Source of the DNA: Euglena gracilis
Taxonomy: Eukaryota; Euglenida; Euglenophyceae; Euglenales
DNA: 64,000 nucleotides
Assembly (NCBI GenBank): GCA_039621445.1
Contig: CP154956.1
Span: 5,330,170-5,394,169, forward strand
Reading direction: 5' to 3'
Below, in pieces: positions 46,625 through 55,187 of this stretch. The position numbers and the translations under genes were made by a program. The notes beneath the pieces are model-generated. The model did not search any database, was not told the origin of the DNA, and saw nothing but the letters and a program-made list of their open reading frames with translations. How positions within the stretch are numbered: the first letter of the stretch is position 1; each line of letters begins with the position of its first letter.

Positions 46625-46927
46625 ATGCAAATTTATAATTCGCTAAACTCTGTTCACCAAGCTGCAAACCAATTTTTTTTGGTTTGCAGTTTGCAGCATA
46701 CTTTTAAAAAGTTCCGCCAGCTTTTCAATTTCTTTAGCAGGCAAAATCATTGCGACTTCCATGTCCTCAGCCGCTTTGGCACAACCGCGTCTCTCACACA
46801 GGGACTGGTTCCTTTCATGAAACAGTTATCAAAATCAGCAAACACGAAAGAAGACGAAGTCGGGTTTTTTCACAATCAGCAATTTCCAGACATGTTTCAG
46901 TTTCATCGATCCGTCACTGAATATTAG
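46625..46927 (+). CDS. Possible protein, 100 codons
   Basis: ATG 46625 to TAG 46925: LVCSLQHTFKKFRQLFNFFS, RQNHCDFHVLSRFGTTASLT, QGLVPFMKQLSKSANTKEDE, VGFFHNQQFPDMFQFHRS. Good composition, no conflicting long antisense frame. AT-rich upstream. Function unknown. Confidence 0.42.
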   Translation: MQIYNSLNSVHQAANQFFLVCSLQHTFKKFRQLFNFFSRQNHCDFHVLSRFGTTASLTQGLVPFMKQLSKSANTKEDEVGFFHNQQFPDMFQFHRSVTEY

Positions 46928-46929
46928 TG

Positions 46930-47671
46930 GCTCACTCCGGTTGGACTCTTCCTCCGGTGCTTTGAAGCTAGAAATTTTTTCAAGGAGTTCAAAATTGAAC
47001 CCAGACAAACAAGAATTTCAAAGCATTGTCCACGTAACCGCTGGGCCAAAAAAAAAGCTGAAAAAACTGCCTCCCAAATTGGTCGAAAATGCCATTTTGG
47101 GCACGTTTGGGGTAAAAACTTGTGAAAAATGTTGACCTTTGGGGGGGGGGTCCCAGGCATCCCCCTGGGTTCTGCTTTGTCAATTTATTTGAAAAAACTC
47201 CTGAAAAAAATTATTTTGGGGCAAGTCCCCCGAAACACTTTATGCCAGGTTTTTCTCCAGGGGGTTTCTATTTCAGGGGGGTTGTCAGGGGCAGAGGAGG
47301 AGGTCCCCCCCAGCAGGAAACAGAAATTTTGTTTGGCAGCCTTTAACCACTGCCCCACCCCCCGGGACAGTCAATACTTAATTGAAGGGTTCCACTTTCT
47401 TGCACGCAAGCTGATGGAGGCTAAACTTGCCAAAGCCTTAACACTGACCCTATCCCCAAGCCCTAACCCTAACACTCACCCTCACCCCGTTCTACGCTTA
47501 AGAAGTTGGCCCGAATCCCTGGTTTGTCTGCGTTTCCGTCCTGTCCACAAGAGATGTCCCGGAGAATGTGTAACATGGAAGTCCAGGGGGACCCTGGCCC
47601 TGACTCCCCGGCTCTGACCCCCCCCCCCCGTTTAACCACTGGGCACCCACCCGGGGGGGGGGGGGGCAGTA
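46930..47671. other. Degenerate repeat sequence, no supportable gene
   Basis: Contains GCCATTTTGGGCAC, G-runs and a (CCCTAA)-like trace at 47,458. A plus frame (47129-47617) is open but crosses G-runs. Confidence 0.4.
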
Positions 47672-48035
47672 CCCCCCCTCTATGTCCAAAGACCGGTAAC
47701 CTCTGTCCTCTGACCGGGGGGGGTGGTCGTTGGACATGAGGTCAAAAGAAAGTTGGTGGGTACCCGGGTCCCTACCCACCCAAAAATGCCCAAATTTTCC
47801 CTTCCGGCGCTTCGCGCTTCGCTTCGCGCCGAAAATTTTGGGCAATTTTGACAAATTTTTGTCCAAAAAGTGTCAAAAATGGCATTTTGGCCAAATTTTT
47901 GGCCAATTTTTGGCAAAATTTTTCGTCCCGGCGCTTCACGCCGGGACCAAAAATTTGGTCAAACCTCCGAAAAGGTGTCCTCTGACCGGGGGGTGGTCAT
48001 TGGACATAGGGGGGTCGTTGGACATAGGGGGGGGG
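47672..48035. mobile_element. C-run/G-run TIR element (TATGTCCAA family), copy 2
   Basis: Left end TACCCCCCTCTATGTCCAAA; right end GTTGGACATAGGGG.... Apart from a short internal deletion and an expanded hairpin (CTTCGCGCTTCGCTTCGCGC) it is nearly identical to copy 1 over about 350 bp, so at least one moved or was copied recently. Confidence 0.8.
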
Positions 48036-48141
48036 GGGGGGGAATTAAACGCTGCTGAAAATTTTTGGTTTCGGTGGTCTCCAGAGCCCCACTGGGGGGG
48101 GGGGGTTGGATGACCCTCCCCTGTGCAAAATTATTAAATTA

Positions 48142-48372
48142 TTAAATTAACGCACACTTATTACCCTCCCTAGGCAGGTCCCTCATCATGAAATAGGGCT
48201 CCGTGAGAAAACACGAATCCCTGGCTGAGGCACCATGAGCCACAGGCGGTGTGGCACTGCGCAGGGGCGGCCAGCAGGGCTCTACCTGTACAGGTGCGCT
48301 CGCTGGCAGCAGCCGCTGACTGCCTGCTTTGGTGGAACGGCAAGCCCCTGTGGCCATCCAGAGCCCCAGACC
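48142..48372 (-). CDS. Possible exon, weak
   Basis: Three minus frames are open. The most protein-like reads ASAPVQVEPCWPPLRSATPP then ARDSCFLTEPYFMMRDLPRE. GC-rich like the other minus-strand exons. Confidence 0.28.
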   Translation of the reverse strand, partial: GLGLWMATGACRSTKAGSQRLLPASAPVQVEPCWPPLRSATPPVAHGASARDSCFLTEPYFMMRDLPREGNKCALI

Positions 48373-48460
48373 CAGTCACGCCCAATCACGCCCGGTCACG
48401 CCCAGTCACACCCAGTCACGCCCAGTCACACCCAGTCACACCCAGTCACACCCAGTCATT
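48373..48460. repeat. 10-bp minisatellite (CAGTCACACC)n
   Basis: About nine units of CAGTCA(C/A)GCC/ACC. Confidence 0.95.
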
Positions 48461-48609
48461 TTTTCTTCCTAGGCACTTGCCCGGTTAGAGAAAAAAAATC
48501 GTGTACCCTTCCCCTACCCATTTTGGGAATCCTTTGGTTTTGCATGGCCTGGATTGGTTAACGGGCCAAGTTTGCGATCAACAGAGCTACAAATCGCTAC
48601 AGAAAAAGC

Positions 48610-48951
48610 TCACTCCCTTCCACTTCCGTTTTGCAGAAAGTAACCACTAAAAAAAAGCCGCAGCGCGGGCTCAATTTCGTCCGCTGAAAAAAAAAACTGG
48701 CCAGGGAGATGCCGTTGCATGGGAACGTTTGGTTTATTTCTGTTCAAAACAAACTCCTTTGATCCGACCAGAATGAGCGAATTTTCACTCATCACTGCAG
48801 CCTGGAATGATAAACACAATGGTTCAAAACAGTCTGTCGTATTCATTTGACAACGATTTTGTTTAATCAGTGAAATCCTGAAAGATTCCGGCATGTGGTC
48901 ACAAGGTTTTGCCTTGACAGTGTCAAATGAAGCCAGACAACCGCCACTCAA
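48610..48951 (-). CDS. Likely coding frame, 113 codons, unrecognised
   Basis: ATG 48951 to TAG 48610: KAKPCDHMPESFRISLIKQN, RCQMNTTDCFEPLCLSFQAA, VMSENSLILVGSKEFVLNRN, GQFFFSADEIEPALRLFFSG. Balanced composition with no competing long frame. It follows the 101-codon minus frame at 48981-49286 with a 29-bp gap and a frame change, so the two could be one gene with a small intron or a frameshift. Confidence 0.48.
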   Translation of the reverse strand: MSGGCLASFDTVKAKPCDHMPESFRISLIKQNRCQMNTTDCFEPLCLSFQAAVMSENSLILVGSKEFVLNRNKPNVPMQRHLPGQFFFSADEIEPALRLFFSGYFLQNGSGRE

Positions 48952-48980
48952 ACCTTAACCGCAGGCTGCGATTGTGAAGG

Positions 48981-49286
48981 TTATTCCGGAGACAAAATGT
49001 GGAGGTGCGCAATTTCTTCCATGACTATCTCCGGACAGAGTGCGAACGCCGCACATCTGACCCATTTCGAGTGTACAGAAGCCAACAAATCGCACCCCAT
49101 GGTTTCAGCTTCTGGTGCGTCCCGTGCCATCATACACTGCTTCAACGTTGCGCAGTGCGGTGGGGGGGCTGTCACAGCAGACCCTCGCAAAAAAACTGTA
49201 TTGAAATGAAAAGTGTGCGACATCTGAATGACAGTTTCTTGCATACCAGATTTTTGGGGCGGTCCACCACCATTTCCTTTCTCCAT
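48981..49286 (-). CDS. Likely coding frame, 101 codons, unrecognised
   Basis: ATG 49286 to stop 48981: SGMQETVIQMSHTFHFNTVF, CATLKQCMMARDAPEAETMG, CDLLASVHSKWVRCAAFALC, PEIVMEEIAHLHILSPE. The plus strand is open as well (EVRNFFHDYLRTECERRTSD). I favour minus because the next minus frame is also good. Confidence 0.4.
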   Translation of the reverse strand: MEKGNGGGPPQKSGMQETVIQMSHTFHFNTVFLRGSAVTAPPPHCATLKQCMMARDAPEAETMGCDLLASVHSKWVRCAAFALCPEIVMEEIAHLHILSPE

Positions 49287-49631
49287 TTCGTATTATTCAG
49301 GGGAAGACACACAGGAAGAGCCGGCATTCTTCTCATTGCTGGGGGGACTCAAACAGGTCACCGCTATGACGGAAACCAGCCGCTGCTGGCTGGTTTCCCG
49401 GGGCCGGCAGCTGCCATCGGGGCGTCACGTCGGGCGCGTGGTCATCAAGGTCACGAGGGGCAGAGGGTGCAGGGCATCTGGCTCAAGTTGTGGATGCGAT
49501 CAGGGCCTTCTTTTTGTTCCTGGTCTTCATCTGAAAGCGCATTCCAGGGGGGCATTTTGGGGTAAAATGCGAGCCAGAAACCAAAGAATGGCTTTCGGGC
49601 TCGGCGCCTTCCTCTCCCTGGGCTCCCACCC

Positions 49632-49633
<2 letters not shown>

Positions 49634-49724
<91 letters not shown>

Positions 49725-49815
49725 CACACACACACACAACACACACACACAACACACACACACACACACACACTCACACTCACAACACACACACACACAC
49801 ACATACACACACAGG
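49634..49815. repeat. (CA)n microsatellite with ACAAC interruptions
   Basis: About 180 bp, with AACACACAC slips and a CTCACACTCAC segment near 49,770. Confidence 0.97.
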
Positions 49816-49833
49816 TGGCGGGCCTCTCATATT

Positions 49834-50502
49834 TTAGCCACCCGTACTGGGAGGGTTGTCCGGCAGGGCACCGATAAACCTACCCCCCCCCAAGAAACTG
49901 CCCTCCAGAAACCCTGTCTCCTTCTCTTGTACCCTTGTCTTGTGAATGAGAATTCTCACATTTCCTGTTAAAAAAAAGCCAGATTCTTCAGGATTCAGAA
50001 TGCGATCATGTGAAAGAAATTGCTTTTTCGTATTGTTGTGTCTGCCGGGTGTCGAGAAAAATGTCGACCTTTTTCCTCTGACCTGGACCCCCCCCCGGAA
50101 AACTGTTGCCTGCCTCTGCACTCGCTGATCTGTCCTCATAGACCAGGGATGCACTTGTTGGCTTATGTGGAATGTGTCTTTCCACCACGAGAAAATATTC
50201 CCTGGGTGCGGAGCATCACTGTTCGCTGCTTCACATAGTGGAAGCCGATGGGCCCAGAAAGGCAGCAGCGACCGACCTCGCCAACAGTTGAATGGGCGTT
50301 CCCCGGGATGGGGAACACGTTCTGGCGTCAGTGGAGACAGCCACGTTAGGGTGAGCGAGGCTTGGAGGAAAATCTGGGTTTTCTGGAAAAAGGTGCTGGC
50401 TGACCCCCTCAATGAGGTCCCCTGGCGAGAAGCGAGCCTGGAAACCAAAAAGGACAAAACAACCAAAAAAAAAACGCCTAATGCAAAAAAATTTTTTTTC
50501 AT
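49834..50502 (-). CDS. Long frame, 222 codons; plus strand also open
   Basis: The minus frame has a hydrophobic start (ALGVFFLVVLSFLVSRLASR), then FLQASLTLTWLSPLTPERVP and SDAPHPGNIFSWWKDTFHIS. The first part derives partly from a T-rich tract. The plus strand (50165-50542) reads SHVRVSEAWRKIWVFWKKVL, ADPLNEVPWREASLETKKDK, which is at least as protein-like. Strand unresolved. Confidence 0.3.
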   Translation of the reverse strand: MKKNFFALGVFFLVVLSFLVSRLASRQGTSLRGSASTFFQKTQIFLQASLTLTWLSPLTPERVPHPGERPFNCWRGRSLLPFWAHRLPLCEAANSDAPHPGNIFSWWKDTFHISQQVHPWSMRTDQRVQRQATVFRGGVQVRGKRSTFFSTPGRHNNTKKQFLSHDRILNPEESGFFLTGNVRILIHKTRVQEKETGFLEGSFLGGGRFIGALPDNPPSTGG

Positions 50503-50717
50503 TTTTTCATCATTTTTTTCCCCAAAGCCGTTTTCGAGCTAAAAATTGAGCCGACCAACCGATTTTTGACCCATTCTTGCCCAGTTTGTTGACCCATTTT
50601 GTTGACCCACTCCCCAAAGCGAAAATTCCCCTTCCGTCCAGCCTTTAGGCGGCTGGACAGCAGTTAAAACTCATTGAAATAGACTCCATCGTAGAGTCCA
50701 TTAGATGGTCCGTAGAG

Positions 50718-52065
50718 CAGGGCGGTCCTTAAGCAAAAAAAAAATCCTGTCCCAATACACTTCAACCGAAAAATAAGGATTTTGGACGGGGAAATTTTTT
50801 GAAAATTACTTCGAAAAATGAACCCAAAATACATCATTTTTTTATGGAAAACCACATTTTTTCCAAAAAAAACTCCAAAATTTTAGGGTTTGAATATTGT
50901 TAGCTATCAGGAGGGGATCAAAAAAATGCAGGTCAAAAAAATGGGACCAAATTTTGGAGCATTCAAATATTACTGAGAGTTTTTCTCTTTGGAAATTTTT
51001 TGGACTTTCAATGGCATTTTTTTGCTTCAAAAACCTCACAAAATTAAAAATTTGAGAAATGTTGAAATTTTGGAAGGTGTGAAAAAAATGGGGTTTGGGG
51101 GGGTTTTGGGGGGACCCACTATACGGGTCCCAAAATAAGTCAAAGTTTTGTTGCAACCTTGCACAACAGTTTTGGCAAAATTTTTGGAGTCAAATTTGAA
51201 ACCCGTAAAATTGTTCTCAAAATTTCGAGGTTTCAAAGTCAAAAATTTTAAGTTGACCTTCCTTTAATTAAATTTATTGCAACCCACATGCTATAACGAG
51301 AGTAAATGTTGGCCAGTTTTAACCGTATATGCAATGTGTACAACTCACCAACATACAACATTTTCTTCTCTTGACGGATTGATGTTTCAGTGAATGCAGT
51401 GTAGTTTCCTATTCAGATTGTGCAGTGGTATTCTTCTTCTTGTAGTGATCTGTTCAAAAATTATTTGTTGGGCTGAGGAAGCGGAAAACCGCTTCTTTGC
51501 ATTCTCCTGTTTTTTTTTTTCACAGGGTTTCCCCCATCATCTCCAAATGACCCAGTACTTCAATCGCAGACAGAGGACCAAAAGGTCTGTATTCTTCCTC
51601 TTCCGTTTACAGAGTGTCAGAATTTTTGGGCAATTTACACAATGTGCAAGGGAGGGGGTTGGTCAATGACTAAGTGATTGTTTGGGCTGGTTGCCAACTT
51701 CCAGGGGAAGAGGGTAGAGGTATGTAATGGCCTTTTCGGGGCAGGCCAGGGCAGAACGGGAAGGCCTGGTGGGGGGGTCGACCCCCCCAACCGGGAGGTG
51801 GGGGGGCCGACCCTGTTTTTGAAAAATTAACCCAAAATACATGATTTTTTGATATAAAAAAACCGGAAAGCAGAGAACATCAAGAGGCCATCAACAAGGC
51901 ATCAAGAGGCAACCAACAGCAAGAGGCGCATGCAAAAAGCTGGTGTTGCGAAACACCGGAGATGGCCATCGGCAGACGGGTTCCTTGATCCAATCCCGTG
52001 AAAGGGGGGGGGGGCGGTCCTTAACGGAAAAAAAAAAAACGTCCTGTCCCTTATGGACCGCCCTG
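50718..52065. mobile_element. 1.35-kb non-autonomous hAT-like transposon with exact 8-bp target duplication
   Basis: Left end CAGGGCGGTCCTTAAGC; right end CCTTATGGACCGCCCTG. Flanking octamers are identical: CCGTAGAG at 50710-50717 and 52066-52073. A CTT-rich or A-rich subterminal string follows at both ends (AAAAAAAAATCCTGTCCC and AACGTCCTGTCCC). hAT transposons typically have CAGGG/CAGTG ends and 8-bp duplications. The interior is AT-rich with frames up to 104 codons, but nothing resembling a hAT transposase (dimerisation domain, zinc-finger BED) is seen, so it is non-autonomous. Related to the 39.1-kb MITE. Confidence 0.92.
51394..51669 (+). CDS. Possible reading frame inside the hAT-like element
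   Basis: 91 codons: CSGILLLVVICSKIICWAEE forms a signal-peptide-like start, followed by QMTQYFNRRQRTKRSVFFLF. It has no transposase features. It may be captured sequence or chance. Confidence 0.25.
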   Translation: MQCSFLFRLCSGILLLVVICSKIICWAEEAENRFFAFSCFFFSQGFPHHLQMTQYFNRRQRTKRSVFFLFRLQSVRIFGQFTQCAREGVGQ

Positions 52066-52194
52066 CCGTAGAGACCCCATTTGAATGGACTTACTTGTGG
52101 AGGTGTAATACACTGCTAACTTTGAGACGCTTTACCCCCTTTCTGTTTGGACAGGAGAGATTTGACCATCCGGGGACACCCGAAAGCCAGGGGT

Positions 52195-52420
52195 CAGGGG
52201 CGGCCGCTGTGCAGGCCGGCTGGGTGGCACAGGGTAGGCGGCGGGGGCTGCGGTCCAGGAGGCCCGGCAGCCCGCACGACACGTCCGCGTCCGCCAGCCC
52301 CATCGGGAACAGGAACGGGCAGACGCCGTAGAAGCCGCCGGCAGGGCCCTTGGGGTCCGGAGGGGCGACTGCCGACCCCCCCCCCCGGTCCGGGAAGGTG
52401 TCGAGCAGCAAGCCAGCCGG
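52195..52420 (-). pseudogene. Copy B of the FYG-CPFLFPMGLAD / LLDRSP block (GT31-associated)
   Basis: One continuous minus frame reads GPAGGFYGVCPFLFPMGLAD, ADVSCGLPGLLDRSPRRLPC then ATQPACTAAAPDPWLSGVPG. Copy A at 17.5-17.9 kb has both halves but separated. The frame extends upstream through AVAGCVPAGLLLDTFPDRGG to a C-run. Its position 1.7 kb downstream of the duplicated GT31 exon (54.06-54.19 kb) mirrors copy A. Whether it is expressed is unknown; no complete GT31 domain is present at this end. Confidence 0.55.
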
Positions 52421-52480
52421 TACACACCCGGCCACAGCCTCCCGGGGGGGGGGGGGCAGCAGATTCTCAAACGTGACAAA

Positions 52481-52590
52481 CTGACTTTCATTTAGTGCGC
52501 CGCGGCAAACTTCGCCGCGGCGCAATTTTTTTTCCGCGGCGCACGCGTCGCAGAAAAAAAAAATTGCGCGGCGCACTAAATGAAAGTGTG
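52481..52590. mobile_element. 110-bp fold-back MITE with exact 8-bp target duplication
   Basis: The arms CTTTCATTTAGTGCGCCGCG and CGCGGCGCACTAAATGAAAG are perfect inverted repeats with a GC-rich centre (CGCCGCGGCGCAA). The octamer GTGACAAA flanks it at 52473-52480 and 52591-52598. The 8-bp duplication suits hAT-type mobilisation, though the outermost bases (CTGA/TGTG) differ from CAGG. It can fold almost completely into a hairpin. Confidence 0.85.
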
Positions 52591-52599
52591 GTGACAAAT

Positions 52600-53125
52600 C
52601 AGCTGATACCGGCCCAAGGGGACAGCTCCGGGGGGGGGGGGGGGGAAACGTAAGGGTGTAGACCCACCCACGGGAACCACACCTGGTGAGCGTATGTCCC
52701 CACAGCGCCAGAATTACACCAGAGTTGCTCACCCGCCACGGGGAGCAACACAAGGGCACTGGTAACACAAGAGCACTGGTGAAAGGGGTCCCTGGCCACT
52801 CACTACACAAACTGGGCTAGAAGCGAAGTTAGCGCCGGCCAGGGCGTGACGAGTTTGCCCAACCGCAAATTCGTCACGTCCTCTCCCTGTGAGGAATATC
52901 AAGTCAAGGTAAATGCACCGCAATTTTTCGTAAGTTTGGCTCACAGACTCGTGTCAAAAGTAACCCCTTTCATGGAAGGATTTTCCTGAATTTTAACTTC
53001 CTCGCCGTTCAAATTCAATTTTGAGTGATGGATGGCACAGCAATAAAAAAATAAAAAAAATAGCAAGGTATCAAATTTAGGGGTTCCCCAGGCGGTCACT
53101 TCACAAAAAAGTTTCTGCACCTATG
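52600..53125. other. No supportable gene
   Basis: Mixed sequence with a C/G-run at 52,630 and an imperfect palindrome (GGGCGTGACGAGTTTG / CAAATTCGTCACG) at 52,843-52,880. Confidence 0.4.
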
Positions 53126-53127
53126 GA

Positions 53128-53230
53128 CCTATGCACCACACAGAAACGCGTTCGCCCGACCTGCTCCGAAGAGGCCCTGGGCACACTGGTCCACCAGCTC
53201 CACCACCACCAGGCCATCGCTTGCCAACCC
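53128..53230 (-). CDS. Possible exon, weak
   Basis: The minus strand reads LASDGLVVVELVDQCAQGLF then GAGRANAFLCGA. The plus strand is also open (KRVRPTCSEEALGTLVHQLH). It lies between the duplicated GT31 exon and copy B of the FYG block. Confidence 0.28.
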
Positions 53231-53534
53231 CCTGCCACCCCCCCCCACCCCAACCACCCCTGCCAGAAAACAGCCAGCCCCCCCCCCCCAGGCCACCCGC
53301 CAGGTATTATAAAGAATCTTGACTTCCATAACCCCCAATTCCACAGCCCAGAGGGTAGCGACTCTTCCAACTCTGTCTACGGTTTCAGTTCGAAGATTTT
53401 TTTTGAAAATTGTACAAGAGGAATGGAAACGGTCGAGGATTCCAGGTGATGGAGGGGGCGTCGATCCCCTGCCCCCCCCCCCGCCCCCCAAGCACTTCTT
53501 CATCTGTTGGGCTTCCAGCATTCCTATCCAGCCA

Positions 53535-53635
53535 CAGGGGGGGGATTGATATCGGAGGCCTTTGAGAAAATTGCAGAAAAATGTGGAAAATTGTGGAAGG
53601 TTGCAGAAAAATTGCGGATATCAATCTCCCCCCTG
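53535..53635. mobile_element. 101-bp hAT-like MITE candidate
   Basis: Ends CAGGGGGGGGATTGATATC and GATATCAATCTCCCCCCTG are inverted repeats starting CAGGGG, like the 22.4-kb element. The interior repeats TGCAGAAAAA and TGTGGAAAA. CCAGC occurs near both flanks but is offset, so the target duplication is not clean. Confidence 0.65.
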
Positions 53636-53639
53636 CCAG

Positions 53640-54049
53640 CAGGGTATTAAGTAAGAGGGGGGGAGGGGGGAGGGGGTGGTCTCAACCCCCGGGTAACAAA
53701 AAACCGGTGCGAAGCGCTGGAAAAAATTTTGAGGAGGCCTCAAAAAGTGCCCAAAATTGCGTTTTCAGGTGATTTTTTTGGTCTAATTGACAAAACAGAT
53801 GATAAAAACATAAATCTGCCGGCGCAAAGCGCCAGGGGAAAAAAATCTGTTCTATGGGTAAGAAAAACTTAAAAGCAAGTAAAAGACTTTAATTCTATGG
53901 GGGGTCCTCGGACCCCCCTTGGACCTCGGGGGGGTGGGGGGGTGGTCTGGACCCCCCTCCCCCCTGCACAAAACAACGCTCACTTAATACACTGTCTGCC
54001 AGCCACCCCCGCCCGACCAGCACATTTCAGCCAGAATGGCCTGCCCCCC
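53640..54049. other. G-run and hairpin-rich stretch
   Basis: Contains CCGGTGCGAAGCGCTGG and CCGGCGCAAAGCGCCAGG hairpins and several G/C-runs; no coding block. Confidence 0.5.
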
Positions 54050-54190
54050 ACCCGCTTCGCGCAGAAGGAGAAGCACACATCTTCCATGTTGCGGGTGATG
54101 TCGAGGTGCCGGTCGCACAGCGGGAGGCACTGGCTGAGGTTCGCACCATACCGCGCCACGAGCGCATGCACCGCGGCCAGTGGGGGGCCG
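54050..54190 (-). CDS. GT31/Fringe-like late catalytic exon, paralogous copy B
   Basis: After a GTTCGCAG acceptor (54191-54198) the minus strand reads GPPLAAVHALVARYGANLSQ, CLPLCDRHLDITRNMEDVCF and SFCAKRV. Compared with the 21.6-kb exon the protein differs at about one residue in four, and the acceptor position is the same. The frame beyond CAKRV has diverged. No upstream GT31 exons follow, because the satellite array starts 250 bp away, so this copy is incomplete in the window. Confidence 0.6.
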
Positions 54191-54249
54191 CTGCGAACAG
54201 TCGGGTTGGGGTGGTTTGACCGTCGCCTCATCCGACCTGAGTCCGGAGG

Positions 54250-54390
54250 GAGGGGGACATTCTAGCTCACCAAAAAAATAACCAATTTATAAATAAAACA
54301 ATAATACATTATTATATAATAATACTATAAGGAAAAAATAATATACATCATTATAAAAACAATATCTTACAAAACTTTGAATACGTAAAA

Positions 54391-54438
<48 letters not shown>
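54250..54438. repeat. AT-rich edge and (TAA)n at the satellite boundary
   Basis: AT-rich sequence ending in about 14 TAA units at 54,395-54,438. It marks the left boundary of the satellite. Confidence 0.85.
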
Positions 54439-54439
<1 letters not shown>

Positions 54440-55187
54440 CCAAGTGTGCCATACGTCAGTCAGTATTTCTGTTAAAACAGAAATGAAGGGGTACGCTTAT
54501 TATTTCTATTCGAGGGCCGTCCAGGAGATGTTGTACCCCAGGGTCCTTCTTGGCTGACCCATCCGTTTTGGGTAATTCTCATAAAATCGATTTTTTGGCC
54601 CCCGCAAGGCTAAAAAACGGCCAAATCCTGTGGGAACCCCTTTTTGCCACCCCCGTACGGGCCCCAGAACGGTCCGGAGGGGCCGGGGGTATGTGGGGTG
54701 TATACAGGCCACTTGGGGGTCCCCCATGGTTGGTTTGGGTCCCCGGGTGGGTCCGTGCAGTTCCCCATCCGTTTTGGGTAATTTTCAAAAAATCGATTTT
54801 TTGGCCCCCGCAAGGCTGAAAAACGGCTAAGTCCTGTGGGAACCCCTTTTTGCCACCCCCGTACGGGCCCCAGAACGGTCCGGAGGGGCCGGGGGTATGT
54901 GGGGTGTATACAGGCCACTTGGGGGTCCCCCATGGTTGGTTTGGGTCCCCGGGTGGGTCCGTGCAGTTCCCCATCCGTTTTGGGTAATTTTCAAAAAATC
55001 GATTTTTTGGCCCCCGCAAGGCTGAAAAACGGCTAAGTCCTGTGGGAACCCCTTTTTGCCACCCCCGTACGGGCCCCAGAACGGTCCGGAGGGGCCGTGG
55101 GTATGTGGGGTGTATACAGGCCACTTGGGGGTCCCCCATGGTTGGTTTGGGTCCCCGGGTGGGTCCGTGCAGTTCCCCATCCGTTTT
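54440..55187. repeat. Satellite higher-order unit 1a: head plus 206-bp units
   Basis: A head (GTGTGCCATACGTCAGTCAG, palindrome TTTCTGTTAAAACAGAAA, TACGCTTATTATTTCTATTC) is followed by three 206-bp units and the start of a fourth. Each unit has GGGTAATT then a TCAAAAAATCGATTTTTTGG palindrome, GTACGGGCCCCAGAACGGTC, GTGTATACAGGCCACTTGGG and CCATGGTTGGTTTGGG. Confidence 0.95.

Noticed and set aside
50718-52065. Autonomous hAT transposon
   Set aside because: Ends and target duplication fit, but no frame inside has transposase features.
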